From positions 35,963,213-36,027,212 of the forward strand of contig OX467084.1 in the NCBI GenBank assembly GCA_950106755.1: a stretch of 64,000 nucleotides of DNA, written 5' to 3'. Positions 1-11,193 of this stretch are shown in pieces. A model generated the notes under the pieces. That model saw only the letters and a list, made by a program, of their open reading frames with translations. It made no database searches and had not been told where the DNA came from. Every line of letters begins with the position of its first letter. Position 1 is the first letter of the stretch. A program made the position numbers and the translations under genes. The stretch comes from Climacium dendroides (lineage: Eukaryota; Streptophyta; Bryopsida; Hypnales; Climaciaceae).

Positions 1-307
1 TTCCCAGATGTTGAGGACTCTTAAGAACAGCAAATACAGTGACTCTTAATTCTATCTGGTGTGGACCGCTTCCTTTTGAGCGATTTCTTACTGCACCAAT
101 CATCTTGCATCCAAATTAAATGACTTCATGCATGACGATACTATTCACACTCTTATGCTTATATGACACGTAGAGCGCGCCCACCCTAAGCAGACAAAAG
201 AGTGCAGTCCTTCAAGCATAGGAGTGTGTATAGTGTTGTCACGCACAGTAAGTTTACGGAAGAGTGCAGTCCTGTAATGCAATGTAATGCGCGGGTGGAG
301 GACTCAC
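1..307 (-). other. presumed intron or 3' part of the KEN-box gene
   Basis: On the minus strand a consensus donor (GTGAGT, positions 307-302) follows the exon ending at 308, so this stretch is read as intron. I could not pick a convincing acceptor before the window edge. A short motif (gagtgcagtcct) occurs twice, near 200 and 264. Nothing else was recognised. Confidence 0.35.
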
Positions 308-684
308 TTTTCACAGAGAAGCCCCAACGATTTATCCTTGCGATTGTATGAGGAGTGAGCTCGCGTATCGGCATCGGATAGGAACTGGCTAGACTCCCCG
401 TCCACGGACGGCGACATGCTTTGCGTGGACTCATCCAACACTTCGTACTGAAGCACAACCGAAGTGTTCGCCGGTCTCTTGACCCTGCGTACCCGATTCT
501 CCTTCCCACTGGCGACATTGCCCTGTTGTGATGAATCCAAGGCGTTCCTCCCCTTAGTCGAGTTCACGTCGCGCCCTGTGTTGGGCGTCAACGGCGGCAT
601 TCGATCCCGGTTGGCAACAGCCAGCGGACTCCTCCGAGGCTGCTGCTGCTGCTTCAGCTTCGTGAGTGGTATCGACGAATCCAT
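308..684 (-). CDS. first exon of an unidentified protein with KEN-box and D-box-like motifs (partial)
   Basis: The ATG is at 684-682 and the frame stays open for about 125 codons to a GTGAGT donor at 307. The encoded N-terminus is hydrophilic, Ser/Pro/Gln-rich and probably disordered: a QQQQ run near residue 12, PLTPN near 30, RNALDS near 46 and GKENR near 60. RxxL followed by KEN is the degron pair recognised by the anaphase-promoting complex in cyclins, securins and other cell-cycle proteins, so a cell-cycle role is possible, but such short motifs also arise by chance. I do not recognise the family. Base composition is clearly richer in G and C than the flanking spacer, which favours a real exon. 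The rest of the gene would lie to the left, outside the window. Confidence 0.45.
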
Positions 685-2351
685 GAAAACGAACTCCTAA
701 AACTCCCTGAGACAAGGTACCTACTCAGAAAAAAGCTCTACATCACGATCCCCGTACATTGCATCAAACCTTAAAATCCACCACCCCTGCATATTCAAAT
801 TCCCGAGCGCGGGAAAGAGGCCCTGCCGAAGACCGATTCTCCACACCAACCTTCCACGTCCTAGTCTTCACGAAACACTTGCAATTCCCTAAACGGCAAT
901 CTCACCTATCCAAAAATCCACCACAAATTCACACAGAAAACAATAAATATGAAGAATCAGACTCCACTCCAAAACCAGTAATCTCACGCTCCGCCTCCTC
1001 ACACGCTAAAACCCGATCAACACAAGGAATCCGAATCCACTCCAAAAATCTCTCACGAAGAACCGATGAATCACATAATGAAAAAACACTCCCACCCGAA
1101 TTTCATTTATTACTTCCCTCACACTACTCCACCTCCTCAGTCCTCACACTCTGCCTCTCCAATTCCCAAACCACTTTCCCCCACCCCAAGGCCAGACAGC
1201 AACCCCAACCCCAATCCGTGCAACCGCGGGTCCTCTCACAAACTTCAAAACTAAAACTCTTCCAGGAGGCACTAACACACTCGAGAAAACGTCAAGAGCT
1301 GAGTCAAGGCTGGAGCGAGTACGCGGCACTCACACACTCTCTCCGTTTCCTTAGCTAATGACTTCGCTTATAGCTATAGAAGGGAAAAAAAAAGGAGGGA
1401 TGGCGGGAAGTCAAGCAGAGCTAGAAGACTAATATAAGTTACATTAATATTACTACGACAATGGACCAAACCAACCCGACCAAAAGCAGAACCAAAGGAA
1501 CCTGTGCCTGAGCAGCAGCAGCAGCAGCAACTGAAGGCATCTGCATCCCCTCCCTCCCTGTCGATGAAGCCCGTCCCATGGCGCTCATTTTGGGCTTCCC
1601 ATTTCAAATTGCCTCCACGGAGACGACGACCCCCATCCCCGCGCAGCGACGAGGATCATCCTCTGTTCGTCGAAAGAACGACGGAGGGTCTCATTCGTTG
1701 GACGGAGCAGTGACGGGGACCGGGGGTGACGTGGCGATTCGTTTCTTTAATGCGCTTGACTGTGTCGGTTCCCTCGTTCTCATCAGTTCCACTTGAGATG
1801 CTTCGGAGGTTCTGTAATTGCGGGTGGGATGGCTTTTTGGAGGGAAACTCTCTGAATTTTGATTTTTGAATTAAGTATTGGTGATAATAGGGAGCGTCAC
1901 TCTTCGGCAGCAAAAACCAAAGGGCATAGTCTTCGGCGGAATTTTTTCATTTCGGTGCTCCAAATTTCAACAAAAAAAAAGCCTAGTTTGGCACTCAAAC
2001 AATGTTAGTGTGGGGAGGAATTTTGAGTTGGAATACATTACATCATATAAACCAGACAATGGCCCTCCTCATGCTACGAAGGTATTATGCTTTGCTAGAT
2101 ATCATATGTTAGGGTTAGATTTGTTAAAAAAAATAATTTAACCCTTGAAGTCCAAGGCCTCTTTTCCATCAAAAATCACCCAAAATTGCCATTTTTATAG
2201 CAAAGTGCAAAAAAAATTTAAACATGTATCTAACCATAGGATCTTGTACTAGACTAGTAGAAGAATGTATTGGTAGAAATTTCACAGACTTTGATCGTGT
2301 AGATTGCAAGATATTTGTGTTTAAATTGAAGGAAACAAATTTTTTTCCACC
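685..2351. other. upstream flank of the KEN-box gene, then AT-rich spacer
   Basis: Positions 685-1360 are C/T- and A-rich with many short homopolymers, as expected of a promoter and leader. The long plus-strand reading frame there (759-1358) is low-complexity and looks non-coding. Positions 1504-1800 are GC-richer and contain an (AGC)n tract. From about 1860 the sequence becomes AT-rich and repeat-like up to the target site of the LTR element. Confidence 0.5.
1511..1529. repeat. (AGC)6 trinucleotide microsatellite
   Basis: Six uninterrupted AGC units lie in a GC-rich patch. They are not in a reading frame I can support as coding. Confidence 0.85.
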
Positions 2352-2356
2352 TTGAT

Positions 2357-2874
2357 TGTAGTCACTCTAAATTTTTTATTTTTAGCTATATGCCTTGTAT
2401 AGTGTAAATGTAGGCTTTTGTCAAATAGTTTTTACATTTCTAAAGTTTAATAGGCTAATTGTCAAATAGATTTAAAAAGGTATGCAACAAAAGATATGAA
2501 TAGTGGCCAATCAACTTGGAGACTATTCATAGTGAATAGTTGTCTAGCTAATTAGATATAGCCCAAAACAATTGCCATTTTTATCTATCTATCTTTTTTC
2601 CTCATTTTTTTCTCTCCATTTTTCTTTAGAAGTCAAGTTGTTTTCATTTTTTTCCTTGGAGTTTTCTTTATAATGCTTGATTGTGTTTTTATATTCTTTT
2701 ATTAGCTAGTGATTGGCTTTAGACTTTGTCAATTTGCAAGTGATTGGATTTATAAATATTAATTTAATAATTCTCTTTCCTAATCCAATACAAAATTCCC
2801 TACAAACAAACCTTTACTACTATACTATGATAAAAATAACAATTTTAGTGGCATTGTTAATTTTTGGCACGACA
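2357..2874 (+). repeat. 5' long terminal repeat
   Basis: 518 bp, starts TGTAGTCACT and ends GCACGACA. It contains a TATA-like box (TATAAATA, 2751-2758). Compared with the 3' copy it carries 37 extra bases just inside the left end, bounded by TAAA. Confidence 0.93.
2751..2758 (+). promoter_or_regulatory. TATA-like box of the 5' LTR
   Basis: TATAAATA sits about 120 bp before the end of the LTR, the right place for a U3/R promoter. The 3' LTR has the same box at 6135-6142. Confidence 0.55.
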
Positions 2875-2876
2875 TT

Positions 2877-2894
2877 TGGCGCCGCTGCCGGGGA
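2877..2894 (+). other. primer-binding site, tRNA-Asp type
   Basis: TGGCGCCGCTGCCGGGGA begins two bases after the LTR. From memory, it differs by one base from the plant tRNA-Asp primer site TGGCGCCGTTGCCGGGGA. Confidence 0.85.
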
Positions 2895-2978
2895 ATTTTA
2901 AAATGGATAGGTTTGAGATATTAGATTAAAATTATTACTTTGTAGTATTGAATAATGTAGCTTTGAGTGGATATAGAA

Positions 2979-4295
2979 ATGGAAAATTTTATTTCTAGAT
3001 ATAATTCTAGGAAAGAAAGAATTTTTAATGCAAACAATAATTATGGAAGTCAAATTTATCATTTTCATCAATCTAAAGAGAGTTTATTAAATCAACTTCA
3101 AGATAAAGACTTAGAAATTAGAGACCTTGAAGAAGCAATTCATATACATTTTGAGTGTGGTAGGGAAGAATACGAAAATTTATGCAAAGCTCAATATGAT
3201 ATGAAGTGTTTGACAACTAGACTAGATGAAGCTAATAATGAAAAGGAAAATTTAAAGCAACAATTACATAATATTAGAGTGAAAGTTGATGGTAATGATA
3301 AAGAACAAGAAAAATTGCTTAAAGAAAATGAATCTTTACATGCTTCAATGAAGGTAATTATGCAAGAACGTGATAGTCTTTTGCATGAAGTTGAGTGCCT
3401 CAAAAGCATTATATTTATAAAAGACAAAGAGCACCAAGTTGAGATCAATGCAATAAAAAATAACTTGTCTAATCTATTGAAGGACTTAAATTTAAATTTG
3501 AAGGATAAAGAGAATTTTTTTGCCTATGATACAATGCAAAAACAAAAGATACGGATGCTTGAAGCAAAAATACAAGTACAACAAAAAGAACAAACTATGC
3601 TTGAATAACAAATTGATGAATTCATCCAAGAAAGAAAGACTTTTAATATAAAGAATGAAAATCTTGTGTTAGAAGTTGCATCACTAGAAGAAAACAATAG
3701 GTTTCTTTTTGAAGAATTAAACAACTATATGAATGTTGAGATATTGCCTTTGAAAAGTAAGTTGTTTATTGTATTCAATGAGAGGGATCAAGCATTTATA
3801 TGCACTAATTGCCTTGAAGATGAATTAAAGAATCTCAAATCTAAATTGAATTTGTTTAATGATCAACAAGCTAATTATGTAAAGGAAAATGCACTTTTGG
3901 TACAAGAAAATATATCTTTGAAAGAACAATGTGAAACACTTCTCAATGAACCTTATGCAAAAGCTAAAGGTGGAAATATTAGACTTAATAATGAATTACC
4001 ATTAAAAAAATGGTCAAACTTTGTAAAAGTGTTGGCAAGTCAAAAAGTTTTTAAAATTAAACGAAATGAAGATACTTTGAAAGACCTACAAACTAAATTA
4101 GTTGAGAAAAATAAAAACATTGTTCAAGAGGCTAAATTTGTGAAGAAAAAGGATATCATATCATATGTTAAAGTTTTATTATTGGAATGTAATAAACTTC
4201 TTAATGAAAAATCTTACATGTCTTCAAATATTGTGTATCAAGAGAAAAGTAGAAATAATAAAAATAGTAACATATTTATAAAGAAAGATAACTAA
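2979..4295 (+). pseudogene. coiled-coil ORF of the LTR element, split by one in-frame stop
   Basis: A single frame runs from the ATG at 2979 to 4295, interrupted only by TAA at 3606-3608; the two halves are in the same frame. The product is Lys/Glu/Asn/Leu-rich with heptad-like leucine spacing throughout (for example KENESLHAS and ENISLKEQ), so a long coiled coil is expected. There is no zinc knuckle (CCHC) and no pol motif. Some plant retrotransposon polyproteins carry a similar coiled-coil linker between gag and protease, so this may be a leftover gag-linker segment; that is inference. The base after the stop again begins CAA, so a C-to-T change of a Gln codon would explain the break. Confidence 0.65.
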
Positions 4296-5764
4296 TGACA
4301 ATTTTTCTAAACAAAATTTTGATGTGGCTAGTATATCTTGTATAATTAAACAAAAATCTATTAGATTTTATATAATACTATTTTTTCTTATAGAAGACAA
4401 AAGACTTTTATCAAAGTTATGGATCAATGTATATATTATTTGGGATCCTGGTGGAGTGCACCACTGTTTTTCTTCGAATGCAATTAGAATGAATGATTAT
4501 TTACAATACTTTTCAACAGCTAAAAATTTATTTGAAATGAAAAAAAATTACCTCATAATTGTATAAAATAAAAATAAATAAAAAATTAGAGATTGTGAGA
4601 ATTAATTAAGAATTTACCAATGTGAGCCAATCAAGTCATAACTGATTAAAAAAGAGATCCATTAATAAAATAAACCAATCACAATTGTATTTGGTCTGAT
4701 AGATAAATATAAATAAATTAAATCAAATAAATGATTTTTTTTAAAAAAATTAACAAGAATTAAGTGAGGGTTTGACTAAAGTCTATTTGAATTAATCATT
4801 TTAATCATTGGAAGCTTAATAGTCAAATTAACAAGATTCTTAATTTTGAGCAATTTCATTAGTGACCATGTTTATTTATTTATTTAAATAAAAATAAAAG
4901 AAAGATCTTCTATAACAAATATAAAATTCTGTGAAAAAATAAAATACAAATTTAAAGTTTAAATGAAGTATGAACCAGATAAACTATTCAATCAAATGGA
5001 TAATGATACAATTTTAAAGCTATATAAGTCTAAATCATGAGCAAGACAAAGTTGAAAAAAGAAGCCTTAATGAAATCCCAAATAAAAGAAGGAAAAGTAA
5101 TAAACTTAATTGTTTCTTGAGTAATACATGGAGTTGAAATCCAATATAAAAAAATCACTTCTTTTCTATTCATTTTCTAATCCAATTGACAAAAACAAGT
5201 TTCTATAATAGTAAATAAAGTGAAGAGACAAAATATAATTTTTTTTCTAAAAACAAAATTGATGAAAGTGAAAATAGTATTGGTTGATTTGACCAAGTCA
5301 AACATTCAAGAAAATTAGATCAATTTTTAAATTTATATATGAATTAAGAAGTATATATAACATCAATGGGAGAAGAGGCTAGTGGTCAAGACTATAAATT
5401 TGTTAAAGCTTCTAAATATAAAAAAAAGACCGCTAAAATATAATGATGATACTCAAAAGGTTTAAGAAAAGTGGACTAAGAATATGTTAATCAACATGGT
5501 TGTTATTGAAAAATGTTCCAAATACTATTGACATGAATATCAATAAATTGAGCAATATTGTATGAATAAGTTTGAATTTACCTATTATTAGGTACAATTG
5601 CAATGGTGCAAATTACAATATAAGGACATTCTAGGAATATTAATTGAAGCTTTAAAGAGGTAGTGGATGGTACCAACAAGCAACAATTGAATTAGAAAAA
5701 TAAGAAAAAAAAGAAAAAAAAAGAAAAAGATTTAAATACAATTGACGAGGACGTCAATCAGCCT

Positions 5765-5774
5765 AAATAGGGGG
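5765..5774 (+). other. polypurine tract before the 3' LTR
   Basis: AAATAGGGGG ends three bases before the 3' LTR. A longer A/G-rich run lies at about 5695-5730. This is the expected place of the plus-strand primer. Confidence 0.6.
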
Positions 5775-5777
5775 CTA

Positions 5778-6258
5778 TGTAGTCACTCTAAATGTAGGCT
5801 TTTGTCAAATAGTTTTTACATTTCTAAAGTTTAATAGGCTAATTGTCAAATAGATTTAAAAAGGTATGCAACAAAAGATATGAATAGTGGCCAATCGACT
5901 TGGAGACTATTCATAGTGAATAGTTGTCTAGCTAATTAGATATAGCCCAAAACAATTGCCATTTTTATCTATCTATCTTTTTTTCTCATTTTTTTCTCTT
6001 TATTTTTCTTTAGAAGTCAAGTTGTTTTCATTTTTTTCCTTGGAATTTTCTTTATAATGCTTGATTGTGTTTTTATATTCTTTTATTAGCTAGTGATTGG
6101 CTTTAGACTTTGTCAATTTGCAAGTGATTGGATTTATAAATAATAATTTAATAATTCTCTTTCCTAATCCAATACAAAATTCCCTATGAACGAACCTTTA
6201 CTACTATACTATGATAAAAATAACAATTCTAGTGGCATTGTTAATTTTTGGCACGACA
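5778..6258 (+). repeat. 3' long terminal repeat
   Basis: 481 bp with the same termini as the 5' copy. The target duplication TTGAT follows directly. It lacks the 37-bp segment present in the 5' LTR. Confidence 0.93.
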
Positions 6259-6263
6259 TTGAT

Positions 6264-6739
6264 CAACAACATTATTTGGCTTTGAACCTTCATAACTTGT
6301 AACTTTTGCTCTATTGGCTTTTAATTTTTAATTTTATATGATAAATAATTGAATTGAGATTCTAGAAAAAAAATCAAACTTGTTTTTCACTCATTAAAAA
6401 ATTGTTAAATAAAAGAAAAGTTTAAATTGTTAATAGCTTTAAGATGGAATTGAAATACACTAATCTTAATAGTGAGATTGTTCTAGCAAGAGATCTTAAC
6501 CTTGTGAAACTTTCTTTTTTTTAAATTGTGAAAATTGAGGTCAAGAATGAATCCCACAAGTTATTTTTTCATAAAAAAAAAATAAGTGCTTGAGTTTTTT
6601 CTACCGGCCTTTTCATTATTGCATTGTAATTCAAGTATGGTCAAATCAATTATTTTAAAGATTTATCGAAATCAGTTTCCTAATTACTTTCTAGTTGTTT
6701 CTAGGTCGCTTTCTCGTCATACAATAGTTGTTTTTTAGT
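6264..6739. other. AT-rich spacer
   Basis: Very AT-rich with many A and T runs. I see no gene or recognisable element. Confidence 0.6.
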
Positions 6740-7105
6740 CATTTCCTATTGTTTTGATTGCTCAAAAAACAAGATTGTCCATAACTTTCACATAACAAAT
6801 CCAAATAGAATAAATCAAAGCTTGTCATGTACATAAAAATATAATCTATAAAAAAAATTAATTTTTTACTTCAAGTTTTTTTGAAGTTTTTTTTGCCCGC
6901 CAAATTAGAAAGAAGACTTTTTGTTCCATAACTTTTGCTCCCATGCTCCGATTGAAATAAAAATTATTTTTAATAAAGATAAAAAGCTAATGTGTTTTCT
7001 TATCTTTATAAAAGATTCAAGAAATATTAATAAATATTGAGACCATAAGAACCTGCCCAAAATCCATTTTGTCCCCCTGAGGGAACAATGAGGCTTTAGA
7101 GGTTA
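6740..7105 (-). repeat. dispersed repeat family, inverted copy
   Basis: Read on the minus strand this matches 9897-10260 over several hundred bases. Shared blocks include GACAAAATGGATTTTGGGCA, TTTTTATTTCAATCGG and an AAGCTTTGATT block. A third, more diverged copy lies near 34850. Class unknown. Confidence 0.7.
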
Positions 7106-8062
7106 AAATATAATTAAAGATGATATCTATTGAAAATTTCAAAAATTATAAAGTGGCATAATTGAATAGTGTAAAAAACATAAATGAAAATAATCTTAAC
7201 TTTTTCTTAAAAAGCCAAAGCCATGAGTACCAATAAAGCTATGAGTATTCATAAAGGCTTAGTATTCGTAAAGTTGTAAGTATTGGTAAAGCCTTGGGTA
7301 CTCGTAAAGTCTTGAGTATTGATGAAGGTCATAAAATATTCTCAATTGTATTAAAGGTCACAAAATATTCCAATGTAAAATGAACATTCAAAAATTCTAT
7401 CAAAGAAAAATCAACAAAAATAAAAATGATTTTATGTAAGACCTAATGAAATTGATCCCAATGTATGGTATTTGGGAGGAATTTACTATTAATTATTTTA
7501 AGGATTGGGGTTGGATGAGGGGCCATAGAAGACAATTTTGTTTACTTTGTGGGTCCCTTTTTCAAGGATGCAAAAGGACCCCCTACTTCATTGGTAAACA
7601 AGTTTGAACCTTTTGGTTTATTAATTGATTGATATATTTTGGTTATTTCTTACATTTTATTTGGAATATAAGGAAACAACACCTAAAAATGATGCTTTTT
7701 CTAATCCCACTATCTCAAAGTTTGAATGATCAAAAACGTTTGATGAGATTATTAGAGAAATTGAGAGCAGTATAATCTAAGTGGTTTGGTAATTTTTTGA
7801 GGCTCTAGTAATATTTAACAAATCTTCGAAGTAGAAAACATAGGGTAGCCTATACATAACACTAAACTCACTTTGAATTAATAACCCATGTTGAAATATG
7901 AAAGCATCTCCACTTTCATTGATTGCTTCTAATAAGTTGTTGTGTTGCAGTTAGATGCTTCTAATTGAAAATAAGCACATAGAGAAAGAAAAAAAATTAG
8001 AATAATATAATAGTTCTTTCAAAGGGGATGGAATGCTAGTGCTAAGTGAATTGACACTATAA

Positions 8063-8064
<2 letters not shown>
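7106..8064. other. AT-rich spacer
   Basis: No supportable gene. A short motif resembling ATGAGTATTnnTAAAG recurs four to five times between about 7220 and 7330, probably a degenerate local repeat. Confidence 0.5.

Positions 8065-8136
<72 letters not shown>
8065..8136. repeat. compound (TA)n(CA)n microsatellite
   Basis: About 26 TA units run directly into about 10 CA units. Length is likely to vary between individuals and to be error-prone in assembly. Confidence 0.95.
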
Positions 8137-8373
8137 TACTATCAATACTTCGGTTTTAGTGTCCTTAGGTTTTGGAAATTAATACTAAACAACAACATTT
8201 CATCTTACAATTAAAAATAATGTGATTCAAAAAATTATGTCACTTGTGTTAATTCATAAAATTATTAGACTACATATACAATCTACATAGACCAAAGAAA
8301 TAACTATGAGAATGCCCATAATTTGATATTTTACAATTTTAACGGGAGTTATGTAAAAAGAAGGTTTTGTTTT

Positions 8374-8458
8374 GGGATGAGGGAATCATCTAGATATATT
8401 ATATAAAATCTAAAGTTGCAATGTTTTGTATAAAATATCTAGATGATTCCCTCATCCC
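8374..8458. repeat. 85-bp near-perfect hairpin
   Basis: A perfect 24-bp inverted repeat (GGGATGAGGGAATCATCTAG plus four bases; 8374-8397 and 8435-8458) continues inward with few mismatches to about 36 paired bases, leaving a loop of roughly 10 nt. No clear target duplication flanks it. It could be a tiny foldback element or the template of a small-RNA hairpin. Confidence 0.85.
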
Positions 8459-9896
8459 GTAGTATTTTCTTTTCTTTCATTTTAGATTTTGTTTTACTAA
8501 GCAAAAAAGTCACTTCATATTTTGAACCTTCTTCACTTTCTAAAAACTCTACTCATGAAACCTAAAGCCTATACACTACATACAATTCCTAATGATTTTC
8601 TTTTTGTTCACCTACATAGTTATATACACTAAGTGCATTATGGTAAAAAAAGAGTTATATAAATAATGAGTTCATGCAATTTTGACTTAATGGGCACAAG
8701 ATAATGCATTTTAAGTTGATTTGATTTTAATTTTATTGTAAGTATATCATATATGAATTTTGGTATACATGGAATATTGAAGCTTTTGCAAAAAAAATCA
8801 CCATACTATTGTTCTTGTACAATTAGAGCTTGTTTATTTTCCATTTTATTAGTCAATGACTATTTTTCTATCTCTATACACGAGATGGTTGTGTTTGGAG
8901 TACATTGAAAAAGCCTTAGTTCAAAAAAAGGACATGTGCAAAAGTGAGTTTCAAAAGCATTAGATGTCTTTTGGAGCATTAGAGTGTTGTTTCAAGCATG
9001 TTCTCCATTTTGTGAACGAGCCACTGCTAGCCAAAATAAAAATAAAAACTCTCACTCTCTCTCTCTATTTAATCCCTATTTTCAAATATATAAAAATATT
9101 TATTATTACTATGTGATGTAGTAGTTGCTTGGCCATGTAAAATTGCTACTATGGCTAATTTCATTTAATTGTGGATTAGGGTGAAGATTTGTTCCCTTGT
9201 GGCAAACGTGTATGTGTGTGGAGAGAGAGAGAGAGAGTTCCCTTCTTAGAAATGGAAGCACACTATTGAATTGACCTTATCCTTCATTCAATATCCTATA
9301 CAAACTAAAATGCTTTCATTTCTAAATTTGCAAGCATATTACCTATTGTAGAATAGTCGTGGTGGTATGAACAATGGTGATAAATGATTAGACAAATAAT
9401 AAATTGATCTACGTCAGAGAATATTGTATTCCGCAATCAAATTCAATATTTAATGACAAATAATAAACCAAAGTTGACAAACATAATTTTTTAAATGCCT
9501 AAAAATAGGAATTTTTTTCATGCATTTTTTCCTATATATCCCAATAACTAAATCTAAAATTCCAAATTTCTAACATCTATTTTTGGAAATATATTTTGTT
9601 AACCTCAACCATCCAATACTAGAACGTGATTTCACAAATGGTTTGTCCAACTCAATGTTTTTATTTTTGGTGGATTGTTGGCCATTTGCACCAAAGTAAT
9701 GGGCCTAACACCAAGCCCTTCCAACAAAATGGTATTGAAAGGACAGAAAATCACCAAAAAACTTCAAATAAAAAAATCTTGAATGAAATTGCCACATTGC
9801 GGATGAAAACAAAATTATGGATATGTGGTATGCACTAATGTGATATTTTCTATCCAATATGTGGACGAATGATAAAGTTTGAAGCACCGCTATAAC
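8459..9896. other. AT-rich spacer with CT and GA microsatellites
   Basis: A (CT)n-type tract lies at about 9049-9066 and a (GA)n tract at 9221-9237. The block AGCATTAGATGTCTTTTGGAG near 8958 recurs near 21878, so fragments of a dispersed repeat are present. No gene seen. Confidence 0.55.
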
Positions 9897-11090
9897 ATTT
9901 GATCCCTAAAGGCCCATTGTCCCCTCAAGGGACAAAATGGATTTTGGGCAATTTCCTATGAACTCAATTTTTAGTGAAACTTTTTGAAACTTTCTCATAA
10001 GATAGAAAAACTTATTAACTTGATGGGAATATAATTTTTATTTCAATCGGTACCTAAGAGAAAAAGTTGTACCACAAAAAGCCCAAATTTTCATTTAGCA
10101 GGTAGAAAAATAAATCTTCAAAAACTTGAAATCAAATCAAATCAAATTATTTTTCTTATAGACCATATTTTTGTCTACATGTGAAGCTTTGATTCATTCC
10201 ATTTGAATTAGTGATGTGAAATTTATAAACAATCTTGTTTGGGGGGCAATTTGAGCATCTTGAGTTCTTGAAAAAATAACTTAAATAGGATTCATTTCTA
10301 AATGCAATTTTCACATTTTTTCCAAAAAAACTATTTGACAAGGTTAAGTTTGATTGCTAGAACAATCTCACCATTGGGATTATTGTGCTTCAATACCATC
10401 TTAGAGCTATTAACAATTTTGTTTTCCTTTCCAATTCAATTCTTCAACACAAAAAAACATTAAATTCAAAGTCCACAATGCAAAAAATAATTCACAAATG
10501 GTGGTCAAAGTCATTTGAAATGGCAGGCTAGTGTTCTAAATAAATAAATAAATAAAACTTTGAATGCTAATATCTCTCAATTTGTATATTTATTCATACT
10601 TCTTGCAATTTCAACCACATGATCTCAAACAAGTAAAGTATAATATCCTATGATTAGATTTTCAAAAAGTACATTTTTTGTTTATTTCTTTGAGTGAACA
10701 CAACAAAATTGGCAATTTTGAATGTTTTTTGATTAAAAAAATGGCCTTGGACCTTATCCCCTAAATGTCACAAACCAAACACCAAAAGTGAAGAGCTTTT
10801 TTTGCACTTAATATGGAAAAACAAAAGAATCTGAAATTGCCTTATTTACTTATAACTTCATGGATGAAATTTTGAAACCAATTACCTAATGAATGTGAAT
10901 TACAATTTCTAAGAGAACCCACCATCCGGGTTTTCAGATTATACTATATTCAATGAACAAAAACTTTTAAAAATTTCCAATTCTCAATGTCCAAAAAATG
11001 TCCACTGCGATGTTTAGGGGTTTAGGGTTAATATTGCCATTTGGGCACTTCATAAAAATTGAAAAAAGAAATTGAATTTTTTTTTGAAAA
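9897..11090 (+). repeat. dispersed repeat family, forward copy
   Basis: The first 360 bp match the inverted copy at 6740-7105. The order of blocks continues with similarity to 34850-36000, including a CTAATATCT..CAAT block and a 3' part starting near a ..GGCCnTGG..CCCCTAAATG motif. I see no coding capacity or termini, so it may be a decayed retrotransposon part. Confidence 0.55.
11013..11030 (+). repeat. short interstitial telomere-like repeat
   Basis: Two plant-type TTTAGGG units in tandem with one extra G lie near the end of the dispersed repeat copy. Too short to mark a fusion. Confidence 0.5.
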
Positions 11091-11105
11091 ATTGTTCCAA
11101 GTTTC

Positions 11106-11109
<4 letters not shown>

Positions 11110-11189
<80 letters not shown>
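11110..11189. repeat. (TA)n microsatellite, about 40 units
   Basis: An uninterrupted TA run of about 80 bp is followed by AT-rich sequence and a C9 run. Confidence 0.95.

Positions 11190-11193
<4 letters not shown>

Larger units (their letters stand above)
2357..6258 (+). mobile_element. complete non-autonomous LTR retrotransposon (3.9 kb)
   Basis: Two direct LTRs (2357-2874 and 5778-6258), both starting TG and ending CA, bound a 2.9-kb interior. The 5-bp target duplication TTGAT flanks the whole element (2352-2356 and 6259-6263). Two bases after the left LTR lies a primer site matching the tRNA-Asp type, and a purine tract precedes the right LTR. The interior holds one coiled-coil frame broken by a stop and no protease, reverse transcriptase, RNase H or integrase, so mobility would have to come from a partner element. 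The tRNA-Asp primer is typical of plant Ty3 Athila/Tat lineages (recalled knowledge), but without pol I cannot assign a clade. By hand the LTRs differ by about ten substitutions, mostly transitions, plus one 37-bp gap, suggesting a fairly recent insertion. Confidence 0.93.

Noticed and set aside
759..1358. 199-codon plus-strand frame
   Set aside because: Composition is low-complexity Ser/Thr/Pro/His, it overlaps the likely promoter of the minus-strand gene, and no domain is visible. Most likely chance.
11013..11030. Interstitial telomere marking a chromosome fusion
   Set aside because: Only two units, inside a dispersed repeat copy, and TTTAGGG pairs occur by chance in AT-rich plant DNA.
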